Positions 1 through 5,565 of a stretch of 8,019 nt of DNA are shown piece after piece. The notes beneath the pieces are model-generated. The model made no database searches and was not told the DNA's origin. It was given only the letters and a program-made list of their open reading frames with translations. The stretch spans positions 1 to 8,019 of the forward strand of contig CALLME010000223.1 of assembly GCA_938007945.1 (NCBI GenBank), read 5' to 3'. The first letter of the stretch is position 1. Each line of letters starts with the position of its first letter. Both the position numbers and the translations under genes were made by a program. Source of the stretch: an uncultured Caulobacterales bacterium. GTDB taxonomy: Bacteria > Pseudomonadota > Alphaproteobacteria > Caulobacterales > Maricaulaceae.

Positions 1-1
1 A

Positions 2-310
2 ATCGGACGCTCTTTAGGGTTAATTCATGCGAGCCCGTCTTTTCCTTGGTCAGTTGATAGCCTTGCGTCAGAAGTCGGTATGTCGCGCAGTCGATTTGCA
101 AAAAGGTTTCGTGAGCTCTTAGATATGGGGCCGATGACCTATCTTTCAGAATGGCGTATGCAAAAGGCGCTGGCGAGACTTCATGATTCAAATCACAGCA
201 TTGAAGAAATTGCGAAACTATCGGGGTATCGGTCTCCCGCAGCCTTTACACGTGCATTCAAGGACCGGTTCGACGTTTCTCCGTCTAAATATCGCCAAAC
301 TATGACGTAA
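2..310 (+). CDS. AraC-family transcriptional regulator, C-terminal part (5' truncated by window edge)
   Basis: The frame is open from base 2 to the TAA at 308-310, giving 102 residues of a longer protein whose start lies outside the window. The visible part is a full AraC/XylS DNA-binding domain. Its first helix-turn-helix contains DSLASEVGMSRSRFAKRF (about residues 20-37) and is followed by the linker-helix motif PMTYLSEWRMQKA. The second helix-turn-helix contains SIEEIAKLSGYRSPAAFTRAF, and the domain ends with the family signature FDVSPSKYRQ. The stretch beginning IGRSLGLIHASPSFPWSVDSLA resembles AraC proteins that carry an N-terminal cupin sensor domain, but that domain is not visible, so the ligand is unknown. 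The ATG at 80 lies inside the first helix-turn-helix and is not a credible start. The gene lies 138 bases upstream of the MAPEG gene on the same strand, so it may regulate it; this is inferred from position only. Confidence 0.9.
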   Translation: MGRSLGLIHASPSFPWSVDSLASEVGMSRSRFAKRFRELLDMGPMTYLSEWRMQKALARLHDSNHSIEEIAKLSGYRSPAAFTRAFKDRFDVSPSKYRQTMT

Positions 311-399
311 TTTTGCATATTGTCTCTTTTTCTTTGCAGATGATGTCACATTAAAATCAATGGCTTGATAAATGACCACTCTGGTGAGCAACTGGCCCT

Positions 400-421
400 A
401 ACGAATTAAATCTAATTCGTT
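400..421. promoter_or_regulatory. 22-bp perfect interrupted palindrome, candidate operator
   Basis: The sequence is AACGAATTA, a 4-base spacer AATC, then TAATTCGTT. Both 9-base arms match perfectly. It lies in the AraC-MAPEG gap and ends 6 bases before a possible -10 box, where a bound dimeric regulator would block or recruit RNA polymerase. The symmetry suits a TetR, MarR or LysR-type dimer better than AraC proteins, which usually use direct repeats. The core is AT-rich and no T-tract follows, so it is not a terminator. Confidence 0.45.
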
Positions 422-427
422 TAGAAC

Positions 428-433
428 TATACT
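428..433 (+). promoter_or_regulatory. possible -10 box of the MAPEG gene
   Basis: TATACT is a good match to the sigma-70 type -10 consensus. It sits 15 bases before the ATG at 449. No convincing -35 is seen at the right distance; that position is occupied by the palindrome, which would fit an activated or repressed promoter. If used, the leader would be only about 9 bases and would start at the ribosome binding site AGGGGA (439-444). Confidence 0.3.
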
Positions 434-448
434 TACTTAGGGGACATC

Positions 449-865
449 ATGGACACTGCATTTTACTATTTAGCGCTTAGCGGCCTTCTTACCATTTTAC
501 TTTGGACGCCTTATATTCTAGCAAGGCTTTTTACGTGGGGACTGCCCACATTTTTAAACAACTACCCTGAAGGCTTTCCCGCCAAACAACCCGAGCCGCC
601 ATTATGGGCGCAAAGGGCGCAGCGCGCGCACCTCAACATGGTAGAAACGATGCCGGCCTTTATCGCGGTTGTTTTAGCGGCCGCTTATTTTGCCAAATCA
701 GACGCCGCTATCGTTCCTGTTGTGGCTCAGTGGGCCATGATCTTTTTCTTTGCTCGCGTCGTTCATGCGATTGTGTACATCGCAGGTATTCCGTATTTGC
801 GCACACCTGTTTACCTTCTGTCATGGCTTGCAGTACTTGTCATTGGCGCACAGTCTGTGTTGTGA
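449..865 (+). CDS. MAPEG family membrane protein
   Basis: This 138-residue protein belongs to the MAPEG family (membrane-associated proteins in eicosanoid and glutathione metabolism, PF01124). It has four hydrophobic segments at about 5-27, 66-82, 88-113 and 119-137. After the first loop it carries the family motif RAQRAHLNMVETMP (56-69), with Arg59, His61, Asn63 and Glu66; this region holds the glutathione-binding residues in characterised members. Length is normal for bacterial members. The start is set by AGGGGA five bases upstream of ATG. Characterised relatives are trimeric inner-membrane glutathione transferases or peroxidases, but many bacterial members have no assigned substrate, so activity is inferred. 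The next gene starts 34 bases after its stop on the same strand, which suggests co-transcription. Confidence 0.88.
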   Translation: MDTAFYYLALSGLLTILLWTPYILARLFTWGLPTFLNNYPEGFPAKQPEPPLWAQRAQRAHLNMVETMPAFIAVVLAAAYFAKSDAAIVPVVAQWAMIFFFARVVHAIVYIAGIPYLRTPVYLLSWLAVLVIGAQSVL

Positions 866-888
866 TAAGTCTATAGGGAGGTCGCTCT

Positions 889-894
889 AGGAGG
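889..894 (+). promoter_or_regulatory. strong ribosome binding site setting a GTG start
   Basis: AGGAGG is complementary to the 3' end of 16S rRNA and lies five bases before the GTG at 900-902. No in-frame ATG with a comparable site is nearby, so this decides the GTG start of the UDG-like gene. Confidence 0.8.
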
Positions 895-899
895 TCTTT

Positions 900-1511
900 G
901 TGACAATTTCTCAACCGTCTGATGAGGACCTGCGTGAACTCATTCGTTCAGTTAGAAATTGCACGACCTGCGAAGATCTCCCACTTGGCCCAAAGCCTAT
1001 ATTGCAAGGAGACCCAAGCTCAAAAATTTTAATTGTGGGCCAAGCGCCGGGACGGATCACGCATAAAAAGGGTATTCCTTTTGATGATCCGTCAGGCGTT
1101 AGATTACGAGATTGGATGGGAATCTCTGAAAGTGTTTTTTACGATCCCAAAAAGATTGCTATCTTGCCCATGGGGTTTTGTTTTCCGGGAACGGGAAAGA
1201 GTGGTGATCTTCCGCCTCGTTCTGAGTGTGCGGCGCTATGGCGGCCGCAATTATTGGAAAGCCTTAAGGGCGTGGAACTGACTCTAATCATCGGACAATA
1301 CGCCATTGATTGGCATATTAGAGACGGCGAAAAGATAACGCTAACCGAACGTGTTTTCAGATGGAGGGATTATATGCCCTCTAGGCTCGTTATGCCTCAT
1401 CCTAGTCCAAGAAATAATTTGTGGCTCAAACGTAATCCTTGGTATGAGGCTGAAGTTTTACCCGCATTAAAGGCGCAAATTTCTAGGATTTTAAATGAGA
1501 AAATCTCATAA
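900..1511 (+). CDS. uracil-DNA glycosylase superfamily protein (family 4-like, Fe-S)
   Basis: A 203-residue protein with the uracil-DNA glycosylase fold signatures. The first motif is VGQAPG (46-51), followed by GIPFDDPSG (58-66). The second is MPHPSPRN (165-172), corresponding to the uracil-binding or DNA-intercalation loop. Four cysteines at 21, 24, 94 and 110 show the CxxC-N69-C-N15-C layout expected of the [4Fe-4S] cluster in family 4 enzymes. Family 4 enzymes remove uracil from DNA to start base excision repair. In them the first motif normally reads GEAPG with a catalytic Glu; here that residue is Gln48, so chemistry or substrate preference may differ. The C-terminal motif NLWLKRNPWYEAEVLP looks typical of a widespread, little-studied proteobacterial subgroup. 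It has a GTG start with a near-perfect ribosome binding site. Family membership is sure; activity is not. Confidence 0.85.
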   Translation: MTISQPSDEDLRELIRSVRNCTTCEDLPLGPKPILQGDPSSKILIVGQAPGRITHKKGIPFDDPSGVRLRDWMGISESVFYDPKKIAILPMGFCFPGTGKSGDLPPRSECAALWRPQLLESLKGVELTLIIGQYAIDWHIRDGEKITLTERVFRWRDYMPSRLVMPHPSPRNNLWLKRNPWYEAEVLPALKAQISRILNEKIS

Positions 1512-1662
1512 TTTCTTTGTTGTCTGGCAATTAAGCGCTTGTCTCCATTTGCGCGGATGGCGGTCAGGGAACGGTCATGCTCTTGCGAAAACCCTAACGG
1601 GGATTGCGTCGCTGCGATGGGCCGCCTTAATCGGCACGTTGCGTAAAATTTATCCTAACTGA
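1495..1662 (+). CDS. candidate small basic protein, 55 aa, overlapping the UDG-like gene end
   Basis: An ATG at 1495 opens a frame to the TGA at 1660-1662. It overlaps the last 17 bases of the UDG-like gene and stops 11 bases before the next start, so it fills the whole gap. AGGA (1485-1488) lies six bases upstream of the ATG, a spacing suited to translational coupling. The product begins MRKSHNFFVVWQL and ends LIGTLRKIYPN. It has eight Arg/Lys, three His, three Trp and no Asp or Glu. I recognise no family. The alternative is that this is plain intergenic DNA open by chance, which is quite possible at this length. No tRNA, riboswitch or terminator was seen in the same stretch. Confidence 0.33.
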   Translation: MRKSHNFFVVWQLSACLHLRGWRSGNGHALAKTLTGIASLRWAALIGTLRKIYPN

Positions 1663-1673
1663 AAGCCGAATAA

Positions 1674-2894
1674 ATGAAAACTGACGTCCAAATTCAACGC
1701 CCGAATGACCAGACATTATCGGGAGTTTTACACGTCCCAGATAATCAGCCAGTCTTGGCTTATGCCCTTTTCGCGCATTGTTTTACGTGCACGAAAAGCA
1801 TAAAGGCAGCTGTCCACATTTCTGAGCATCTCTCCCAACAAGGTATTGCGACTCTTCGCTTTGACTTCTTGGGGTTAGGCCGCAGTGAAGGTGATTTTGC
1901 CGATAGTAATTTCTCGTCAGGTATTCAGGATACACTGAGTGCTGCGCGATTCTTGGAAGAAAATTATCAAGTACCACAATTAATTGTCGGACACTCCTTT
2001 GGAGGCACCGTGTCATTGGCTGCCTCAGCGCAAATTCCTTCTGTAAAAGCGGTGGCCACGATTGGCGCTCCAGCCACACCTGAACATATCCTCAAAGCCC
2101 TTTCTGGTCATCTGGACCGTTTGAGAACAGAGGAGCGTGTCGTTGTACAGTTGGCTGGGCGATCATTTGAATTCAAACAAGCCTTTGTCGACGATGTGAC
2201 GTCTTATGTTCAGGACTTTGAATCTCTTAACGCGGCGATCCTCGTCATGCACTCACCGTCCGATGATACTGTGTCTATAGACGAGGCGACGAAGATTTTT
2301 GTCCAAGCCAAGCATCCGAAAAATTTTGTGAGCCTTGACCAAGCGACACATCTCTTATCAGGGAAGGGCGATGCAGCCTTTGCCGCAGACATCATCGCAA
2401 GTTGGGCCAAACGGTATTTGGTGCCCCTGCCGGTCGAGGCTGCGCCAGATTTTGAAAAAGAAATTTTGGTTGAGGGCGAAACCAATAAAGCGTTTTACAC
2501 ATCGGCCAGAGTGGGACGGCATAAGTTCGTCATTGATGAGCCAGAACGAGTAGGTGGGTCGAATAAAGGCCCAACGCCCTATGACTATCTCGGCGCAGCA
2601 TTGGGGGGATGCACGTCTATGACCTTAAATATGTACGCGCGCAGAAAAAAGCTCTCGGTCGAAAAAGTTTCTGTAAGGGTTGTGCACGACCGTATTCATG
2701 CGCAAGACTGTGACAATTGCGAAAAAACTGAGGGCAAAGTTGATCGCTTTGTGCGTTACATTGATGTTGATGGTGATCTCACGGAGGCAGAACATCGCCG
2801 GATGATGGAAATAGCCGATCTTTGCCCAGTCCATAAAACACTCGAAAATGAAATAAAAATCGAGACTGCACCAATGGCGGATTACGCAAACTAA
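1674..2894 (+). CDS. bifunctional alpha/beta hydrolase / OsmC family protein
   Basis: A 406-residue natural fusion. Residues 1-250 are an alpha/beta hydrolase. They contain AHCFTCTKS (34-42) at the oxyanion-loop position, FDFLGLGRSEGDF (63-75), nucleophile elbow GHSFGG (106-111, Ser108), the acid at Asp197 or Asp198 in PSDDT, and His226 in THLLSG, so the triad is complete. Residues 260-406 are an OsmC/Ohr-type domain with the two redox cysteines Cys313 (GGCTSMT) and Cys384 (DLCPVH). A further DCDNC pair (346-349) is, to my knowledge, usual in this YhfA-like subgroup. OsmC domains reduce organic hydroperoxides with thiol cofactors. The hydrolase may act on peroxidised or acylated compounds, but its substrate is unknown. 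The fusion is a recognised architecture, not an assembly artefact. The ribosome binding site is weak (GAAAG eight bases upstream), which fits coupling to upstream translation. The GST gene follows after 23 bases. Confidence 0.92.
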   Translation: MKTDVQIQRPNDQTLSGVLHVPDNQPVLAYALFAHCFTCTKSIKAAVHISEHLSQQGIATLRFDFLGLGRSEGDFADSNFSSGIQDTLSAARFLEENYQVPQLIVGHSFGGTVSLAASAQIPSVKAVATIGAPATPEHILKALSGHLDRLRTEERVVVQLAGRSFEFKQAFVDDVTSYVQDFESLNAAILVMHSPSDDTVSIDEATKIFVQAKHPKNFVSLDQATHLLSGKGDAAFAADIIASWAKRYLVPLPVEAAPDFEKEILVEGETNKAFYTSARVGRHKFVIDEPERVGGSNKGPTPYDYLGAALGGCTSMTLNMYARRKKLSVEKVSVRVVHDRIHAQDCDNCEKTEGKVDRFVRYIDVDGDLTEAEHRRMMEIADLCPVHKTLENEIKIETAPMADYAN

Positions 2895-2917
2895 TCAAGG
2901 TTCTACGGGAGAATAAC

Positions 2918-3538
2918 ATGATTGATGTTTACACAGCGAACACGCCAAATGGCGTAAAAGTAACGATTGCACTCGAAGAGCTAGGTCAGCCCTATAAGCT
3001 CAACATTCTGAACCTGAGTGACCAAGATCAAAAGCAGGATGCTTTTGCAAAAATCAACCCTAATGGTCGTATTCCAGCCATTGTGGATCGAGACGGAGCC
3101 AATGGGAAACCAATCCGTGTTTTTGAAAGTGGTGCGGTTTTGCTTTATCTAGCAGAAAAATTTAATGGTCTTCTGCCAATCGACCCTGCGCTGCGAATTG
3201 ATGCAATTGCTTGGACGTATTTTCAAACAGGTGGTATTGGTCCTATGATGGGGCAGGCTGGTTACTTCAAACGCAATTTTCCTGAATTTCAGCCAGGTTT
3301 TGATCGATTTAACACAGAGAGCCAACGCCTAGTTGGAATGATGGATCAGGCGCTATCTAAATCACCTTTCCTCGGCGGAGATGAGTTTTCGATTGCCGAC
3401 ATTATGCATATTGGCTGGATTGATCGCGCTCCTGCATATTTCGGTTTTGACCTGTCCACATTTCCCTCTGTGGTAGAATGGCATGCCCGCGTGATGAGGC
3501 GCGATGGCGTTAAACGCGGGTTCAGTGTGTTGAAATAA
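2918..3538 (+). CDS. glutathione S-transferase, Nu class (YfcG/YghU-like disulfide-bond oxidoreductase)
   Basis: A 206-residue two-domain GST of normal length. The N-terminal thioredoxin-fold half carries TPNGVK (9-14), so Thr9 and Asn11 match the glutathione-binding residues of E. coli YfcG. It also has NPNGRIPAIVD (47-57) with the cis-Pro, and the gamma-glutamyl-binding pair Glu70-Ser71 in FESGAVLLYLAEK. The helical C-terminal half has the Nu-class stretch GGIGPMMGQAGYFKR (105-119) and the N-capping region FSIADI (157-162). The protein contains no cysteine at all; YfcG also works without a catalytic cysteine, using two bound glutathiones to reduce disulfides. This suggests glutathione-dependent disulfide or peroxide reduction in the cytoplasm. 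GGGAG lies six bases before the ATG. The 23-base gap after the hydrolase-OsmC gene indicates a shared mRNA and a shared thiol or peroxide role. Confidence 0.92.
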   Translation: MIDVYTANTPNGVKVTIALEELGQPYKLNILNLSDQDQKQDAFAKINPNGRIPAIVDRDGANGKPIRVFESGAVLLYLAEKFNGLLPIDPALRIDAIAWTYFQTGGIGPMMGQAGYFKRNFPEFQPGFDRFNTESQRLVGMMDQALSKSPFLGGDEFSIADIMHIGWIDRAPAYFGFDLSTFPSVVEWHARVMRRDGVKRGFSVLK

Positions 3539-3585
3539 AGTTTTGTCAATTTTGGCAGAAGGTGAAATGGTCACATTTGCAACAT

Positions 3586-3594
3586 TGATATACT
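3586..3594 (+). promoter_or_regulatory. extended -10 promoter candidate for dusA
   Basis: TGATATACT matches the extended -10 form TGnTATAAT with one mismatch. Extended -10 promoters need little -35 sequence, and none is clear here. Initiation about seven bases downstream would fall near 3601, giving a leader of only about seven bases before the ATG at 3608. It would also exclude the in-frame TTG at 3599 as a start. Confidence 0.35.
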
Positions 3595-3607
3595 CTTATT
3601 GGATTGT

Positions 3608-4609
3608 ATGAGCAATAATGTTATGAAAAATCAAGAGTTTACCGTCTCCGTTGCGCCCATGATGGATTGGACAGACCGGCATTGTCGCTGGTTTCATCGG
3701 CAATTGTCTAGGCGCGCTTTGCTTTATACAGAAATGGTTGTGGCGGATGCGGTTATCCACGGCCCGCGGGATCAGTTGCTGGACTTTCATGAGGTTGAAC
3801 ATCCCGTGGCGCTGCAAATTGGTGGCTCTGATCCTGTAAAACTGGCGAGGGCTACGACGATTGGGAGTGACGTCGGCTATGACGAAATCAATATCAATAT
3901 TGGCTGCCCATCTGATCGTGTGCAATCGGGGGCTTTTGGAGCATGTCTCATGCGAGAGCCCGTGCTCGTAGCAGACTGTTATGCCGCTATGCGCGACGCG
4001 ACGGATAAAGCTGTGACCGTGAAGTGCCGTTTGGGGGTAGACAATCAAGATGTGGAAGAAACACTTCCACATTTCATTGAAACTGTCGCGAAGGCAGGGT
4101 GCACGCATTTTATTATTCACGCGCGAAAAGCTTGGCTGAAAGGCCTGTCTCCCAAAGAAAACCGTCACGTGCCGCCGCTGGATTATGGTCTCGTGCGGGC
4201 GATGAAAGAACGGTTTCCAGCGCTTGAGATTGTTCTGAACGGCGGGCTAACGACACTGGAGCAGGGCCTAGAAGAGAGCCGCACACTCGATGGAATTATG
4301 TATGGTCGTGCGGCCTATCAGAACCCGTGGCTGCTGACAGAGGTGGATAGCCTCGTGCATGGCGATGCGCCGTTAACTTTGTCGCGCGAAGACATCGTCG
4401 AGAAACTGATTGGATATGCAGAAGCGCAGCAGGATAAAGACCGCTCCACCAAAGCTCTCGTCCGTCACATTATGGGGCTTTATATGGGTAAGCCTGGTGC
4501 GCGGCTTTGGCGACGGACGCTTAGCGAAGGATTGGGTGAGGGGTTAAAGCCGTCCGAGATTATTCGCGGGGCGTCGACGGCTATGACTAGCTTTAAAAAG
4601 GCCGCCTAA
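3608..4609 (+). CDS. dusA: tRNA-dihydrouridine(20/20a) synthase DusA
   Basis: A 333-residue flavoenzyme that reduces uridine to dihydrouridine in the tRNA D-loop, using FMN and NADPH. N-terminal VAPMMDWTDRHCR is the FMN-binding opening of the TIM barrel, and LQIGGSDP follows. NIGCPSDRVQSGAFGACLM contains the catalytic Cys100. Lys139 in VKCRLG, His171 in IIHARKAWLKGLSPKENR and NGG (211-213) contact FMN or phosphate in Dus enzymes, and YGRAAYQNPW closes the barrel. The string RKAWLKGLSPKENR followed by PPLDY separates DusA from DusB and DusC. Start choice: ATG 3608 has GGA four bases upstream; an upstream in-frame TTG (3599) has no such site and would precede the predicted transcript start; ATG 3623 is possible. 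Its stop overlaps that of the convergent permease gene. Confidence 0.95.
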   Translation: MSNNVMKNQEFTVSVAPMMDWTDRHCRWFHRQLSRRALLYTEMVVADAVIHGPRDQLLDFHEVEHPVALQIGGSDPVKLARATTIGSDVGYDEININIGCPSDRVQSGAFGACLMREPVLVADCYAAMRDATDKAVTVKCRLGVDNQDVEETLPHFIETVAKAGCTHFIIHARKAWLKGLSPKENRHVPPLDYGLVRAMKERFPALEIVLNGGLTTLEQGLEESRTLDGIMYGRAAYQNPWLLTEVDSLVHGDAPLTLSREDIVEKLIGYAEAQQDKDRSTKALVRHIMGLYMGKPGARLWRRTLSEGLGEGLKPSEIIRGASTAMTSFKKAA

Positions 4610-5526
4610 CCGCCTATGAGATATAGCGCAAGTGTGTAAATGAGCGGCATAGACAGCACTGATAAGAATGTCTGCACGGCAATCAAATTTGCGGATAGCG
4701 GTGCGTCCCCCCCGAGTTGTTTGGCAAGAATATAGCCATTCGTCGCGGTCGGGGTCGCAGTGCAGAGTACAGCTATTAAGATGTGTAATTGCGGCAAGCC
4801 AAGCGCTAGTCCAATGCCGAGTGCGGCGAGGGGAAGCCCTGTGAGGCGGATAACTGACCAGAAGGCCGTTCGCAATCCTGCGCGTTTGAGTGCGTCAAAA
4901 TCAATGCCTGCTCCCGCCGTTAAAAGGCCCAGCGCGATGACAGACTGGCCAAGGAGTTGAAATGTTTTATCGGCTATACCCGTTGGCGGCAACTTCAGCA
5001 CGTTAAGGGCAATGCCAATCACGCAGGCGATTATGAGCGGATTGGTGAGAAGGTCACGAAACACATTTGGTGCGCGCGCAGGATCTATATCTGCATAACG
5101 CGTGAGCGCCCAGACGGATAAGATATTCGCTATAGGTATCATTGCGGCTGCTGAGATAGCGACGAGCGCCAAACCTTCACTGCCAAATAGCGCGCCCGCA
5201 AGGGAGAGTGAAACAAAAGCCGTCCAACGCACATTGGATTGAATGATAGAGCCCTTAGCCGCTTTGCCACGAGCCTCGCTTGCAAGCAAACCTAACAGGC
5301 CCATAATGAGTTGCGCGATAATCAGCGCAACTGCGAGCTTCCACGGCGCGGTCTCAAACGGCGCGTGGGCAATTTCTCTTATGATAAGAGCTGGAAAGAG
5401 AAGGAAATAGCTTACGCGTTCTATGCCGCGCCAGCCTGCGCTGTCGATAACCTTTCGCGCAGACAAAAGTCGCCCGAGGGCGACGATTACGATGACAGGG
5501 AATAACGCTTGTAGAAACGGCAGCAT
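4606..5526 (-). CDS. AEC family permease (auxin efflux carrier-like)
   Basis: A 306-residue integral membrane protein of the AEC family (PF03547), predicted with about ten membrane helices in two halves. Helices run at about 3-21, 37-55, 63-82, 102-122, 124-142, 160-177, 190-207, 222-243, 246-265 and 282-303. Family marks include FLLFPALIIREI in helix 2, TNPLIIACVIG opening the second half, and ATPTATNGYILAKQLGGD near the C-terminus. Bacterial members carry malonate, malate or other organic acids; the substrate cannot be read here. The start is supported by AGAGG about six bases upstream of ATG. That site lies in a small inverted repeat (ACCTC-N7-GAGGT, 5531-5547) that could weakly mask it. 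It follows the DsbA gene after 39 bases and is likely the last gene of that operon. No intrinsic terminator follows, because its TAG overlaps the dusA TAA. Confidence 0.9.
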   Translation of the reverse strand: MLPFLQALFPVIVIVALGRLLSARKVIDSAGWRGIERVSYFLLFPALIIREIAHAPFETAPWKLAVALIIAQLIMGLLGLLASEARGKAAKGSIIQSNVRWTAFVSLSLAGALFGSEGLALVAISAAAMIPIANILSVWALTRYADIDPARAPNVFRDLLTNPLIIACVIGIALNVLKLPPTGIADKTFQLLGQSVIALGLLTAGAGIDFDALKRAGLRTAFWSVIRLTGLPLAALGIGLALGLPQLHILIAVLCTATPTATNGYILAKQLGGDAPLSANLIAVQTFLSVLSMPLIYTLALYLIGG

Positions 5527-5565
5527 GGATACCTCTATTAATGAGGTGCCCTATCTTTATTGAGT

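Noticed and set aside
80..310. Complete small AraC-like protein starting at ATG 80
   Set aside because: The frame is open back to base 2 and the upstream residues complete the first helix-turn-helix, so ATG 80 is internal to a truncated gene.
604..876. 90-residue ORF overlapping the MAPEG gene
   Set aside because: Different frame of a clearly conserved MAPEG gene; Cys/Arg-rich translation with no family marks and no ribosome binding site.
1512..1673. Riboswitch or small RNA in the gap before the hydrolase-OsmC gene
   Set aside because: Only short four-base-pair stems are visible and no known riboswitch core was recognised; the open reading frame at 1495 is the better explanation, though uncertain.
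3599..3607. TTG start extending DusA by three residues
   Set aside because: No ribosome binding site upstream, and it would lie before the start predicted by the extended -10 box; ATG 3608 fits better.
3596..4168. 190-residue antisense ORF opposite dusA
   Set aside because: It mirrors highly conserved dusA codons on the other strand; the translation is His/Arg/Cys-rich and shows no recognisable domain.
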